Assembly (NCBI GenBank): GCA_043731355.1
Contig: JAYTJE010000131.1
Span: forward strand, 1-33,316
DNA from: GWC2-56-14 sp043731355
GTDB lineage: Bacteria > Nitrospirota > UBA9217
Length of the DNA: 33,316 nucleotides
Reading direction: 5' to 3'
Shown here in pieces: positions 6,559 through 14,515 of the stretch. Below the pieces are notes generated by a model, which searched no databases, was not told the origin of the DNA, and saw only the letters and a program-made list of their open reading frames with translations. The first letter of the stretch is position 1, and each line of letters starts with the position of its first letter. A program made the translations under genes and the position numbers.

Positions 6559-8940
6559 ATGAACGAACATACCCTGAAGGTCCTGGAGTATGACAAAGTG
6601 CGGGGCCTGGTGGCCGGCTTTGCCGCATCGGAGCCCGGCCGGGCCGCTGTTTCGGAATTGCTGCCGGCGCTGTCGCCGGTTGTTGCCGTGGAGCGCCTTC
6701 AGGAAACGCGGGAATGCACCGGGCTGATCATGGGCGGAGAAAATCCGCCTCTTGACGGAATCCTCAATGTCGGCGCGGCGGTCGCAAAGCTCCGCATCAA
6801 CGGGACCACCCTGGCGCCGCTGGAATTGCTTGAGCTCGCTACAACGCTCGGAGCCGGGAGGCGGGTCAAAGGTTTTTTCGACCGTATCGGAGAGAAGGGC
6901 GCATTGGCGCGTCAGGGTGTTCCGCTGCTCCATGCCCGTGCAGCGCTCATTCAGCCGCTGCCGGGGATCGAGGCCGCGGTCGCCAACGCCATTGACGAAA
7001 AGGCGGAGGTCAAAGATTCGGCCAGCCCCGCGCTCCGCAGGATCCGGAAGCAGCTTGGCAGGATGCGCGACGATATCCTCAGTCGCCTGTCCGGCATTCT
7101 GCAGGCCGGATCTTTTCAAAAGGTCGTGCAGGAGCCGGTGATCACCATGCGGGATGACCGCTATGTGCTCCCGCTCAAGCCGAACTTCCGGCAAAGCATC
7201 CGGGGCGTGGTGCATGGACAATCGGGTTCGCGGTCCACGCTCTTTGTCGAACCGCTTGAAGTGTTGGAGCAGAACAACCGCCTCGCCGAACTTCGCATGG
7301 AAGAACGCGAAGAGGTGGAGCGCATCCTGCGGGAACTTACGGGCATGCTTGCGCGGGAGGTTGAGCCGATCGAGGCCATGCTCTCCGCGCTTGCGGCAAT
7401 CGACGCGATCGCCGCCCGCGCCCGCTTCGGCATTGAGTACGGGGCCACCGTGCCGGTATTGTCAGCGCAGGGAGCGGTCCGGCTCCGTTCAGCGCGGCAT
7501 CCGCTGCTTCTCGGGAAGGCAAAAACCGCGGGAGCGGCAAAAGAGATACAGCCGAACGATATTGTGGTTGGCGGAGATGCGCGGGTCCTGATCCTGAGCG
7601 GACCCAATGCCGGCGGTAAAACAGCGATCCTGAAGACCGTTGGTGTTCTGTGCCTCATGGCGCAGGCGGGTCTGCCTGTTACCGCGGCAGAGGGAAGCGA
7701 GCTTCCCTGCTTCGGTTCATTTTTTGCCGACATTGGCGACGAGCAGAGCCTGGAGCAGGACCTCAGCACCTTTTCGTCCCACGTGAGCCAGATAGCGGAG
7801 ATCCTCCGGCTTGCAGACAAGCATTCTCTGGTACTGCTCGATGAACTCGGCTCGGGCACTGATCCGGCCGAGGGAGCCGGTCTCGGCGCGGCCGTGCTTG
7901 AAAGCCTGATCGAACGGGGATGCGTTACCTTGATAACGACGCACCAGAATGCCCTGAAATTGTTTGGAGCGGAGACCGGCGGCGCTGTCAATGCGGCCAT
8001 GGAGTTCGATCCGGCTACCTTGCAGCCTACGTACCGCCTGACGCCGGGCAGACCGGGCAGAAGCTACGGGCTCGATATGGCGGCCCGGCTCGGCATCCCG
8101 GACGCGGTCATCAAGCGTGCGCGCGCCCGGCTCAGCGATGACGACGCCCGGCTCGAAACGCTGCTGCGCCAGGTGGAGCAGGACACGCGGCGGCTTGATA
8201 ACGAACGGGAGCTCCTTGCCAGGGACCTCGCATTGGTCCGGAAGCAGCAGGGCGAGACCGAAGCCGTGCTGCAGGCGGCAAAGGAAGAGGCCCGCGAGGT
8301 CAGGGCAAAGGCGCACCAGCAGTCGCGGGAAGTCCTGGCGCTTATGCGTCAGAAGCTCAAGGAGCTTTTGAACGCGAGGACACAGGAAAAGGACGCAGTC
8401 AAGACCGCCCGTTCGGACATCGAGTCCCTTGCGCGCGAGCTCGAACCCGAGCAGGTTGAACAGGGACGCATCCCTTCGGGTACTCTGTCGGAAGTGCATC
8501 CCGGCGACCGGGTAAGGGTACCCCGCCTCGGCCGGAGCGGTACGGTCCTCTGTGTGCGGCACGGCGTTCTGGAGATCGAGCTTGACGGCAAGACGTTCAA
8601 GGTCCCGGCGAAAGAGGTGGCGCCCGGTGAGCGTGGGCAGTCGCCAAAGGCCACCGCTCCGGGATGGGGGACGGACCTTCAGGAACTGGAGCAGGCGCCT
8701 GACCGGCTGAACCTTCTCGGTCTTCGCGTGGACGAGGCCCTTTCCGAGGTGGACCGCTATCTCGACCGGGTGGGGCTCAGCGGCCTGTCCGTGGTTACGA
8801 TCATTCATGGTCTGGGGACCGGGGCGCTCAAGACCGCCATGACCGGTTATTTGAAGTATCATCCCTTAGTTGCGGCAACGCGAGGGGGCGAGCCCGCGGA
8901 AGGCGGCGCCGGCGTTACTGTTGTGGAGCTGAAAAAATAA
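6559..8940 (+). CDS. mutS2: Endonuclease MutS2 (MutS-family ATPase with Smr domain)
   Basis: MutS2 is a MutS paralogue without the mismatch-recognition domain. Family members have been linked to suppressing recombination and rescuing collided ribosomes. The 793-residue protein starts with core/lever helices (MNEHTLKVLEYDKVRG). The ATPase has Walker A GPNAGGKTAIL at about residues 347-357 and Walker B LVLLDELGSGTDPAEGAG at about 423-440. A long charged coiled coil follows, from about 515 to 635. A KOW-like stretch (VHPGDRVRVPRLGRSGTV) precedes the C-terminal Smr nuclease domain from about 716, with its HGLGTG motif near 750-755. All parts are intact. The ATG has no clear ribosome site. The stop codon is 1 nt from the dnaG start, implying translational coupling. 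A terminator lies upstream, so a separate promoter or read-through is required; I found no convincing -10. Confidence 0.95.
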   Translation: MNEHTLKVLEYDKVRGLVAGFAASEPGRAAVSELLPALSPVVAVERLQETRECTGLIMGGENPPLDGILNVGAAVAKLRINGTTLAPLELLELATTLGAGRRVKGFFDRIGEKGALARQGVPLLHARAALIQPLPGIEAAVANAIDEKAEVKDSASPALRRIRKQLGRMRDDILSRLSGILQAGSFQKVVQEPVITMRDDRYVLPLKPNFRQSIRGVVHGQSGSRSTLFVEPLEVLEQNNRLAELRMEEREEVERILRELTGMLAREVEPIEAMLSALAAIDAIAARARFGIEYGATVPVLSAQGAVRLRSARHPLLLGKAKTAGAAKEIQPNDIVVGGDARVLILSGPNAGGKTAILKTVGVLCLMAQAGLPVTAAEGSELPCFGSFFADIGDEQSLEQDLSTFSSHVSQIAEILRLADKHSLVLLDELGSGTDPAEGAGLGAAVLESLIERGCVTLITTHQNALKLFGAETGGAVNAAMEFDPATLQPTYRLTPGRPGRSYGLDMAARLGIPDAVIKRARARLSDDDARLETLLRQVEQDTRRLDNERELLARDLALVRKQQGETEAVLQAAKEEAREVRAKAHQQSREVLALMRQKLKELLNARTQEKDAVKTARSDIESLARELEPEQVEQGRIPSGTLSEVHPGDRVRVPRLGRSGTVLCVRHGVLEIELDGKTFKVPAKEVAPGERGQSPKATAPGWGTDLQELEQAPDRLNLLGLRVDEALSEVDRYLDRVGLSGLSVVTIIHGLGTGALKTAMTGYLKYHPLVAATRGGEPAEGGAGVTVVELKK

Positions 8941-8941
8941 G

Positions 8942-10744
8942 ATGTATTCCGAGGATGTCATACGGCGGGTGCGGGACAGCATCAATGTCTACGACCTGAT
9001 TTCAGGATACGTCGCGCTCAAGAAGACGGGCAAGAACTGGCTGGGCCTCTGTCCCTTTCATTCGGAAAAGACACCGTCGTTCAATGTGAACACGGAAAAG
9101 CAGATCTTTCACTGCTTCGGATGCGGCGTCGGCGGAGACGTATTCAAATTTGTGGAACTGCAGGAAGGGCTGAACTTTCCCGAAGCGATCAGGACCCTGG
9201 CGGAGCGCGCCGGCATCACGCTGCCGCAGGATACCCGGGACCACCGGCAGGATAAGCGGTCTGCGGATGAGAAAAAAACACTTCTCACCATTGTCGCCGA
9301 GGCGGCAGCGTACTTCACCAAAGAGCTTGAAGGCCCCGCGGGAAGTACCGCTCGGGAGTATCTCAAAAAGCGCGGCGTCAGCGATGCGATCATCAGGGAG
9401 TTCGCGCTCGGCTACGTGCGGCCCGAATGGGACGGGCTGCTGAAGCATCTGAAACAGCGGAACTACACGCCTGCCCAGCTGGAACGGGCCGGGCTGGTGG
9501 TCAAGCGAAGCGAGGGTGAGGGATACTACGACCGGTTCCGCGGCAGGATCATTTTTCCGATCCGCGATATGACCGGCCAGGTGATCGCCTTCGGCGGCAG
9601 GGTGATGGACGACTCCCTGCCCAAATATCTGAACTCCTCGGAAACCGCGTTGTACAGCAAGAGCCACGTTCTGTACGGACTGGACATGGCTAAGGACCAT
9701 GGCCGCAAGCAGGGATACTTCATCATTGTCGAAGGATATCTTGATGCGATCGCCTGCCACCAGTACGGCATACGGAACGCCGTGGCAACGCTCGGAACCG
9801 CGCTTACCGACGGGCATCTCCGCCTGATGCGGAGGTTCGCCGACAAACTCGTGTTGATCTTCGACCCCGATCCGGCCGGCGTCAAGGCTTCGCTCCGGGG
9901 ATTCGATCTGTTCGTATCAAGCAGCATGAAGGTGAACGTGGTGTCCCTGCCGGGCGGTGATGACCCGGACACGTTCCTGCAGAAGCAGGGGCAGGAAGCC
10001 TTTGCCGCCCGGCTGCGCGAGTCATCCAAGTTCATGGATTTCGTGGTCGAGCAGGTGGTGAAGAGCAGTCCCAGCAGCGGCATCGACGAGAAGATCGCAA
10101 AAGCGGAGGAGATGCTTTCCTATATCTCCCGGCTGCCGAGCGGGATCGAGCGCGACTACTACCTCAAGAAAACGGCGGAGCTTCTCGATCTGGACGAGAC
10201 CGTTCTCCGGCAGGAGCTGCCGAAGCAGACGCTCAAAGCGCCCCTCGCGCCGACAGGCGGGCGCGTTCCGGCCACGCCGGCAGCGGGACGGCGACGACCC
10301 CGTGCGGAGGAAACGCTGATCCATTTGATGTTGAAGGATGAAGCAATGGCGCGGGTCCTGAAGGAACGGATCGAGCCGGGTGATTTCACCGATCCCTTGT
10401 TCCGGCGCGCAGCGGAACGGATCTTCAAAATCCTGGGCGAGCAGGGAAAGCTGGATACCGGCGCGCTGCTGCGGGAAGAGGACGAGGAGCTGAACAACCT
10501 CATCTCCTATTACGCGGTGCTCGATATAGTCTACGACGATCCGGAGAAATCGTGCCAGGATTGCGTAGAGGTCATCAAGCAAAAAGACCCGGAAAAGCAA
10601 ATGAAGCTGCTCATCAAGGCGATCCAGGAGGCAGAGACCCGCGGCGACCGCGAGGAATTTGTCCGACTGAGCGAAGAACAGCAGGAACTGAGCAGAAGAC
10701 CGGGCAGAAAAATTCCCGGCAAATCGGGGACGAGCGCCGATTAG
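8942..10744 (+). CDS. dnaG: DNA primase
   Basis: DnaG makes RNA primers at replication forks. The 600-residue protein has the N-terminal zinc-binding domain (Cys37, His40, Cys58, Cys61 in CPFH...CFGC). The catalytic core follows, with EGYYDRFRGRIIFPIRD. The TOPRIM fold has the metal-binding glutamate in VEGYLDAIACHQYG (about residue 264) and DPDPAG (about 306). A helicase-interacting C-terminal region completes it. Length and order are normal. It starts 1 nt after the mutS2 stop and ends 65 nt before rpoD. The gap before rpoD carries an A/G-rich stretch (ACAGAGACGCAGAGG) of the kind often found in environmental genomes. Confidence 0.97.
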   Translation: MYSEDVIRRVRDSINVYDLISGYVALKKTGKNWLGLCPFHSEKTPSFNVNTEKQIFHCFGCGVGGDVFKFVELQEGLNFPEAIRTLAERAGITLPQDTRDHRQDKRSADEKKTLLTIVAEAAAYFTKELEGPAGSTAREYLKKRGVSDAIIREFALGYVRPEWDGLLKHLKQRNYTPAQLERAGLVVKRSEGEGYYDRFRGRIIFPIRDMTGQVIAFGGRVMDDSLPKYLNSSETALYSKSHVLYGLDMAKDHGRKQGYFIIVEGYLDAIACHQYGIRNAVATLGTALTDGHLRLMRRFADKLVLIFDPDPAGVKASLRGFDLFVSSSMKVNVVSLPGGDDPDTFLQKQGQEAFAARLRESSKFMDFVVEQVVKSSPSSGIDEKIAKAEEMLSYISRLPSGIERDYYLKKTAELLDLDETVLRQELPKQTLKAPLAPTGGRVPATPAAGRRRPRAEETLIHLMLKDEAMARVLKERIEPGDFTDPLFRRAAERIFKILGEQGKLDTGALLREEDEELNNLISYYAVLDIVYDDPEKSCQDCVEVIKQKDPEKQMKLLIKAIQEAETRGDREEFVRLSEEQQELSRRPGRKIPGKSGTSAD

Positions 10745-10809
10745 AAAGCAATTTTTTCTCATTGAGCGATACAGAGACGCAGAGGCAATACGTAAAGGAG
10801 CATCACACT

Positions 10810-12609
10810 ATGCCAAAGAAGGGCAAGGCAGGGGATAAAAAAAAGCCGGCAGCGAACGCCGAGCGGGGCTACATGCCGTACGAGGAGGCAAGCGATACCG
10901 TGCCTCCGGAGGATGTTTCCACGGAACAATTAGACAGCATTATCTCGCTGTTCGGGGACGGTGAACTCGACATAGACATCACCGATACGCGGCACGACAG
11001 CAAGACGCGCCAGCCGGCCGAGGATGAGCTGGAGGAGGGCGCCGAAGCCGAGGAGGCGCACCTCGACGAAGCCGCCGAGGAGGAGGCCGAGGAGGAAGAG
11101 GTCGAGGTCGGTGTGGGAAAGACCGATGATCCGGTCCGCCTCTACCTCAAGGAGATGGGAACGGTGCCCCTGCTGTCCAAGGAGGGCGAGGTTTCCATCG
11201 CGAAGCGGATCGAAGAGGGGAAGCGCGAAGCCGCCCAGATCCTGTACAGTCTGCCTTTTTCGCTGCAGGATGTGCGCGACCTGGGCGACAAACTGCGCAA
11301 GGGAAAGATCAGCATCCATGAGGTTGTCCATGCCGGCGAGGACGACCTGGATGATGTCCAGACGCAGAACGAGGAGGAAGTGCAGGCCCGGGTGCTCAAG
11401 CTGATCAATGAGATCGACCGGCATAGCAAGGACCTGCATACGTTCGAGGACCAGGCGTCCGGCAGCCGCTGCACCGACGCGAAGAAGAAGGAACTGCGTG
11501 AAAAGATCCAGACTACGCGGTATGCCCTCTTCGATAAGCTCGAAGCGCTGAACATTCATTGCCGTCAGACGGACCGTGTCGTCATGAAGCTCCGGGAGCT
11601 CGTCAGCGAGGTCCTGCAGTCAGAGCGGGAGATCCACGGGCTCGAACGAAAGACCGGCCGGTCCCTGACCGAACTGAAGGACGCGTTCAAGAGAATGCGC
11701 CAGGGCGAGCGGGAGATCAAGAATGCCGCGAGGCGGTTCGAAATGCGGCAGGAGGCCCTGCTGGCGATCGAGCGTACCTACCGCACTGCCGTGAAGCGCA
11801 TCAAAAAGGTCGAAACAGAATGCGGCATACCGGCCGAGGACCTGAAAAAGGCGCTCCGGTCCTACGAGCGGGCTGAAGAGCGCGCCAAGTACGCCAAGAG
11901 CGAGCTCGTTGAGGCCAACCTGCGGCTGGTTGTCTCTATCGCAAAAAAATACACCAACCGGGGCCTCCAGTTCCTGGACCTGATCCAGGAAGGGAACATC
12001 GGCCTCATGAAAGCGGTGGACAAGTTCGAATGGCAGCGCGGGTACAAGTTCAGCACCTATGCCACGTGGTGGATCCGTCAGGCCATCACGCGGGCGATCG
12101 CGGACCAGGCGCGGACGATCCGCATCCCGGTGCACATGATCGAGACCATGAACAAGCTTATCCGCACCTCGCGCGGGCTGGTGCAGGACCTCGGACGGGA
12201 GCCTTCCACGGAAGAGATCGCGGCCACGATGAAGCTGCCTGTCGAAAAAGTACGCAAGATCATGAAGATCGCCAAGGAGCCTATATCGCTGGAAACGCCG
12301 ATCGGTGAGGAAGAGGACAGCCACCTGGGAGATTTCATCGAAGACAAAAAGGTGGCCTCGCCGCTCGAATCAGCCATCCGGAAGAACCTGCATCAGCAGG
12401 TCCGCAAGGTGTTGAACACGCTGACCGAACGGGAAGAGAAAGTGCTCCGCTGGCGGTTCGGCATCGGCGAGCAAACGGACCATACGCTCGAAGAGGTCGG
12501 CCAGGAGTTCGACGTGACGCGCGAGCGCATCCGGCAGATCGAGGCAAAGGCGCTTCGGAAACTGCGCCACCCCAGCAGAAGCAAGCAGCTCAAGAGCTTC
12601 ATGGAATAG
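10810..12609 (+). CDS. rpoD: RNA polymerase primary sigma factor (sigma70)
   Basis: This is the housekeeping sigma factor for -10/-35 promoters such as those listed here. The 599-residue protein has a short, acidic region 1.1 (EEGAEAEEAHLDEAAEEEAEEEE). Region 1.2 (DPVRLYLKEMGTVPLL) begins at about residue 107, followed by a non-conserved helical insertion. Region 2 runs from about 366 (LVEANLRLVVSIAKKY ... FSTYATWWIRQAITRAI). Region 3 follows, then region 4 from about 537 (LTEREEKVLRWRFG ... DVTRERIRQIEAKALRKLRHP). The frame is open upstream to 10552 inside dnaG. The ATG at 10810, with AAGGAG 9 nt before it, is the real start. It is the last gene of the mutS2-dnaG-rpoD group. Confidence 0.97.
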   Translation: MPKKGKAGDKKKPAANAERGYMPYEEASDTVPPEDVSTEQLDSIISLFGDGELDIDITDTRHDSKTRQPAEDELEEGAEAEEAHLDEAAEEEAEEEEVEVGVGKTDDPVRLYLKEMGTVPLLSKEGEVSIAKRIEEGKREAAQILYSLPFSLQDVRDLGDKLRKGKISIHEVVHAGEDDLDDVQTQNEEEVQARVLKLINEIDRHSKDLHTFEDQASGSRCTDAKKKELREKIQTTRYALFDKLEALNIHCRQTDRVVMKLRELVSEVLQSEREIHGLERKTGRSLTELKDAFKRMRQGEREIKNAARRFEMRQEALLAIERTYRTAVKRIKKVETECGIPAEDLKKALRSYERAEERAKYAKSELVEANLRLVVSIAKKYTNRGLQFLDLIQEGNIGLMKAVDKFEWQRGYKFSTYATWWIRQAITRAIADQARTIRIPVHMIETMNKLIRTSRGLVQDLGREPSTEEIAATMKLPVEKVRKIMKIAKEPISLETPIGEEEDSHLGDFIEDKKVASPLESAIRKNLHQQVRKVLNTLTEREEKVLRWRFGIGEQTDHTLEEVGQEFDVTRERIRQIEAKALRKLRHPSRSKQLKSFME

Positions 12610-12634
12610 ACGGGGCCGTTTCACCGGCGTTTCC

Positions 12635-12663
12635 TTGACATTTAACAGGCGTTGTGGCAAGAT
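12635..12663 (+). promoter_or_regulatory. Possible promoter for the tRNA gene
   Basis: A perfect TTGACA (12635-12640) is followed after 17 nt by CAAGAT (12658-12663), a three-of-six match. It lies between rpoD and the tRNA, with a predicted start about 50 nt before the tRNA 5' end. The -10 is weak. Confidence 0.4.
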
Positions 12664-12722
12664 GCAGTTCGTTGTGACAAGCCTGCAGGTCATAGGGATC
12701 ATTCCGAAACACGTTTTCCGCA

Positions 12723-12798
12723 GGGCCCATAGCTCAGTTGGTAGAGCTACCGGCTCATAACCGGTTGGTCCCAGGTTCGAGTCCTGGTGGGCCCACCA
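12723..12798 (+). tRNA. tRNA-Met (CAT anticodon), 3' CCA encoded
   Basis: A 76-nt cloverleaf is complete. The acceptor stem GGGCCCA pairs with TGGGCCC, then discriminator A and CCA at 12796-12798. The D-arm is GCTC/GAGC, the anticodon stem ACCGG/CCGGT around loop CTCATAA, and the T-arm CCAGG/CCTGG with loop TTCGAGT. Position 1 is paired and the anticodon stem lacks three consecutive G-C pairs, so it is not the initiator. It could instead be the isoleucine tRNA whose CAT is modified to lysidine; sequence alone does not decide this. A GNRA-loop terminator lies downstream at 12903-12931. Confidence 0.95.
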
Positions 12799-12902
12799 CT
12801 CTTTGATGGAAGGATGTACAGCAGATGCAGGGGATTGCAATGACAATGAGGTTTACTACGGGTATCTGCCTGCGGACAGCACGGTAGGTTTCAATTCACA
12901 AG

Positions 12903-12931
12903 AATGCGCCGAGAGGCGCATTTTTATTTTT
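12903..12931 (+). terminator. Intrinsic terminator with GAGA loop, next to a start site
   Basis: AATGCGCC (12903-12910) pairs perfectly with GGCGCATT (12915-12922) around a GAGA tetraloop, then the tract TTTTTATTTTT follows. It ends directly against the ribosome site (GGAGG, 12932-12936) of the next gene. The TGCGCC arm could instead pair with the identical GGCGCA at 12935-12940, which covers that ribosome site. Confidence 0.8.
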
Positions 12932-12940
12932 GGAGGCGCA

Positions 12941-13666
12941 ATGGACGAACAGCTCAAGATGCTGGTGCAGCTTCAGGAAATTGATGGAAGGATCAGAGCG
13001 CTACAGGGACAGAAAAAACATCTGCCTGAGGCCCTTGCGGGGCTGGAAAAAAAGCGCGCCGCAAATAGGGCGAATCTCGAAGCCGTGAAAGAAGGACTTC
13101 TGACGGCACAGAAAAACAAGCGGGACCGCGACAAGGACCTGGAAGCGGGTGTGCAAAAGGTCGAAAAACTCAAGGTCCGCACCTCGGAGATCAAGAACAA
13201 CAAGGAGTACCAGGCGCTGCTCAAAGAGATCGAAACGTTCGAGCAGGAGAACAAGGCCGTAGAGGAAGACATCCTCGTTCTGATGGACAAGATCGAGACC
13301 GCCGCGGCGGGGATCACTGCCGCCGAACAGCGGGCGCGGGAAGAAGAGGCCGCGATCCTGGCGGAGCAGAAACAAGGCGAGGCCGAATTCACGAAGATCG
13401 AAAAGGAGCTGAAAGGGGTGGAGCAGGCCCGTCAGGAAATGGTCTCGCGTGTTCAGCCCGCCGTGTTCAACCAGTATCATAAGCTGATCGTCAGCAAACA
13501 GGGGATCGCCATTGCAGAGGCCCGCGGCGAGTCCTGTTCCGGCTGCTACATGAGCATTCCCCCGCAGGTGTATGTGAACGTAAAAAAGAACGCAAGCATC
13601 ATTACCTGCCCGAACTGCGGCCGCATACTGCACTTTAAAGGCGCGATCGCGCCAAAGGTACCCTGA
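12941..13666 (+). CDS. Coiled-coil protein with C-terminal zinc ribbon (C4-type)
   Basis: The 241-residue product has a long coiled coil, about residues 5-170, very rich in Glu, Lys, Ala and Gln. A short C-terminal zinc ribbon follows, with two CxxC knuckles, ESCSGCYM at about 197-204 and ITCPNCGR near 224-231. This is the layout of the widespread bacterial C4-type zinc-ribbon family often annotated as a putative nucleic-acid-binding protein. No biochemical role is established that I can rely on. The ATG at 12941 has GGAGG a few bases upstream; the open frame from 12803 runs back through the terminator and is not coding. It ends 22 nt before the rnpB RNA, an adjacency that suggests shared transcription. 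Confidence 0.85.
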   Translation: MDEQLKMLVQLQEIDGRIRALQGQKKHLPEALAGLEKKRAANRANLEAVKEGLLTAQKNKRDRDKDLEAGVQKVEKLKVRTSEIKNNKEYQALLKEIETFEQENKAVEEDILVLMDKIETAAAGITAAEQRAREEEAAILAEQKQGEAEFTKIEKELKGVEQARQEMVSRVQPAVFNQYHKLIVSKQGIAIAEARGESCSGCYMSIPPQVYVNVKKNASIITCPNCGRILHFKGAIAPKVP

Positions 13667-13688
13667 GCAATAAAATGTTTTCAGCATT

Positions 13689-14060
13689 CAGAGCGGGTGA
13701 GGTGATCGCTCTCCGGCAACGGAGGGAGGAAAGTCCGAGCTCCGCAGGGCAAGGCGGTCCCGAAACGGGACAGGGGGCGACCCCATGGATAGTGCCACAG
13801 AAAAGAAGACCGCCCGCAAGGGTAAGGGTGAAACGGTGGGGTAAGAGCCCACCAGATTCCCGGGCGACCGGGAGTGCTTGGAAAACCCCGCCTGGAGCAA
13901 GGTCACATAGGGAAGCGTCTCCCGAGCAATCGGGAGTAAGGACGGCCCGTCCGAGACTTCCGGGTAGATCGCTCGTGCTTTCGAGCAATCGAAGGCCCAG
14001 ATAAATGATCACCACTCCCGGGCAACCGGGAGGACAGAACTCGGCTTACGACCCGCTCTG
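13689..14060 (+). ncRNA. rnpB: RNase P RNA, bacterial class A
   Basis: This is the catalytic RNA that matures tRNA 5' ends. The ends form helix P1: CAGAGCGGGT (13689-13698) is exactly complementary to ACCCGCTCTG (14051-14060). Universal core motifs are present: GAGGAAAGTCCG near the 5' end, the CACAGAAA / AAGGGTGAAA stretch, GCAAGGTCACAT, then AGATAAATGATCACC and ACAGAACTCGGCTTACGACC at the 3' end. Repeated CCCGGG...CCGGGAG hairpins make up the peripheral stems. Length, about 372 nt, is normal for type A. A TAAAAT at 13671-13676 could be a -10, but no -35 is visible. The exact 5' end is not fixed. Confidence 0.95.
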
Positions 14061-14072
14061 ATTTTTTTTCAA

Positions 14073-14110
14073 ACCCATGCTGAAGATCTGGCATGGGTAT
14101 TTATTTTCTT
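14073..14110 (+). terminator. Intrinsic terminator downstream of rnpB
   Basis: ACCCATGC (14073-14080) pairs with GCATGGGT (14091-14098) over a 10-nt loop, followed by ATTTATTTTCTT. A run of eight T directly after helix P1 (14062-14069) may provide a first stop just before it. Confidence 0.75.
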
Positions 14111-14154
14111 AAACCAGCGGCAAATCCTGGATTGAAAAAAAGTGAAGAGAGTGC

Positions 14155-14183
14155 TTGCCAACAAGCGCTTAATAGCTTATAGT
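14155..14183 (+). promoter_or_regulatory. Promoter of the HU-family gene
   Basis: TTGCCA (14155-14160) and TATAGT (14178-14183) are separated by 17 nt. The predicted start, about 14190, leaves a leader of about 37 nt with AGGAGG at its end. Confidence 0.7.
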
Positions 14184-14226
14184 TGCAGCATTGAAAACGT
14201 GATTCTACTCTACAGGAGGGCAATAC

Positions 14227-14514
14227 ATGGCAAAAGCAATGACGAAGTCGCAGTTGGTGGCAAAGCTGGCGGAGAATGCATCTCTTACCAAGAAGGCAGC
14301 AAGTGACATCCTGGAGTTCATCGCAGCGGTGGCCTATAAAGAAGCAAAGAACACCTTTACGCTTCCGGGCATCGGCAAGCTCGTGCTCGTGCAGCGCAAA
14401 GCGCGTATGGGAAGAAACCCCGCAACCGGAGAAGCCATCAAGATCAAAGCGAAGAAAGTCGTCAAGTTCCGCGTTGCCAAAGCGGCAAAAGACGCAATCC
14501 TCGGCGCAAAGTAA
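14227..14514 (+). CDS. HU-family DNA-binding protein
   Basis: This is a 95-residue histone-like protein that binds and bends DNA as a dimer. The N-terminal helices (MTKSQLVAKLAENASLTKKA) dimerise. The beta-arms follow FTLPGIGKLVLVQRKARMGRNPATGE, with the signature proline-containing arm GRNPATGE near residues 60-67. AGGAGG at 14214-14219 is 7 nt before the ATG. The gene stands alone between its own promoter and a bidirectional terminator shared with rlmA. HU and IHF subunits cannot be separated confidently here; the general HU class fits best. Confidence 0.92.
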   Translation: MAKAMTKSQLVAKLAENASLTKKAASDILEFIAAVAYKEAKNTFTLPGIGKLVLVQRKARMGRNPATGEAIKIKAKKVVKFRVAKAAKDAILGAK

Positions 14515-14515
14515 T

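Noticed and set aside
7717..8862. 381-residue minus-strand frame inside mutS2
   Set aside because: It is antisense to an intact MutS2 with Walker and Smr motifs; no ribosome site or family resemblance.
10761..10790. ACAGAGACGCAGAGG stretch between dnaG and rpoD
   Set aside because: It resembles purine-rich intergenic repeats seen elsewhere, but only one copy is found here and it has no clear unit or symmetry.
13640..13653. 14-bp perfect palindrome GGCGCGATCGCGCC
   Set aside because: It lies within the zinc-ribbon gene (codons for KGAIAPK). One copy in a GC-rich genome is not enough to call an operator or repeat.
13675..14015. Open frames on both strands over the rnpB locus
   Set aside because: The sequence has all core motifs and the closing P1 helix of RNase P RNA; the frames are incidental.
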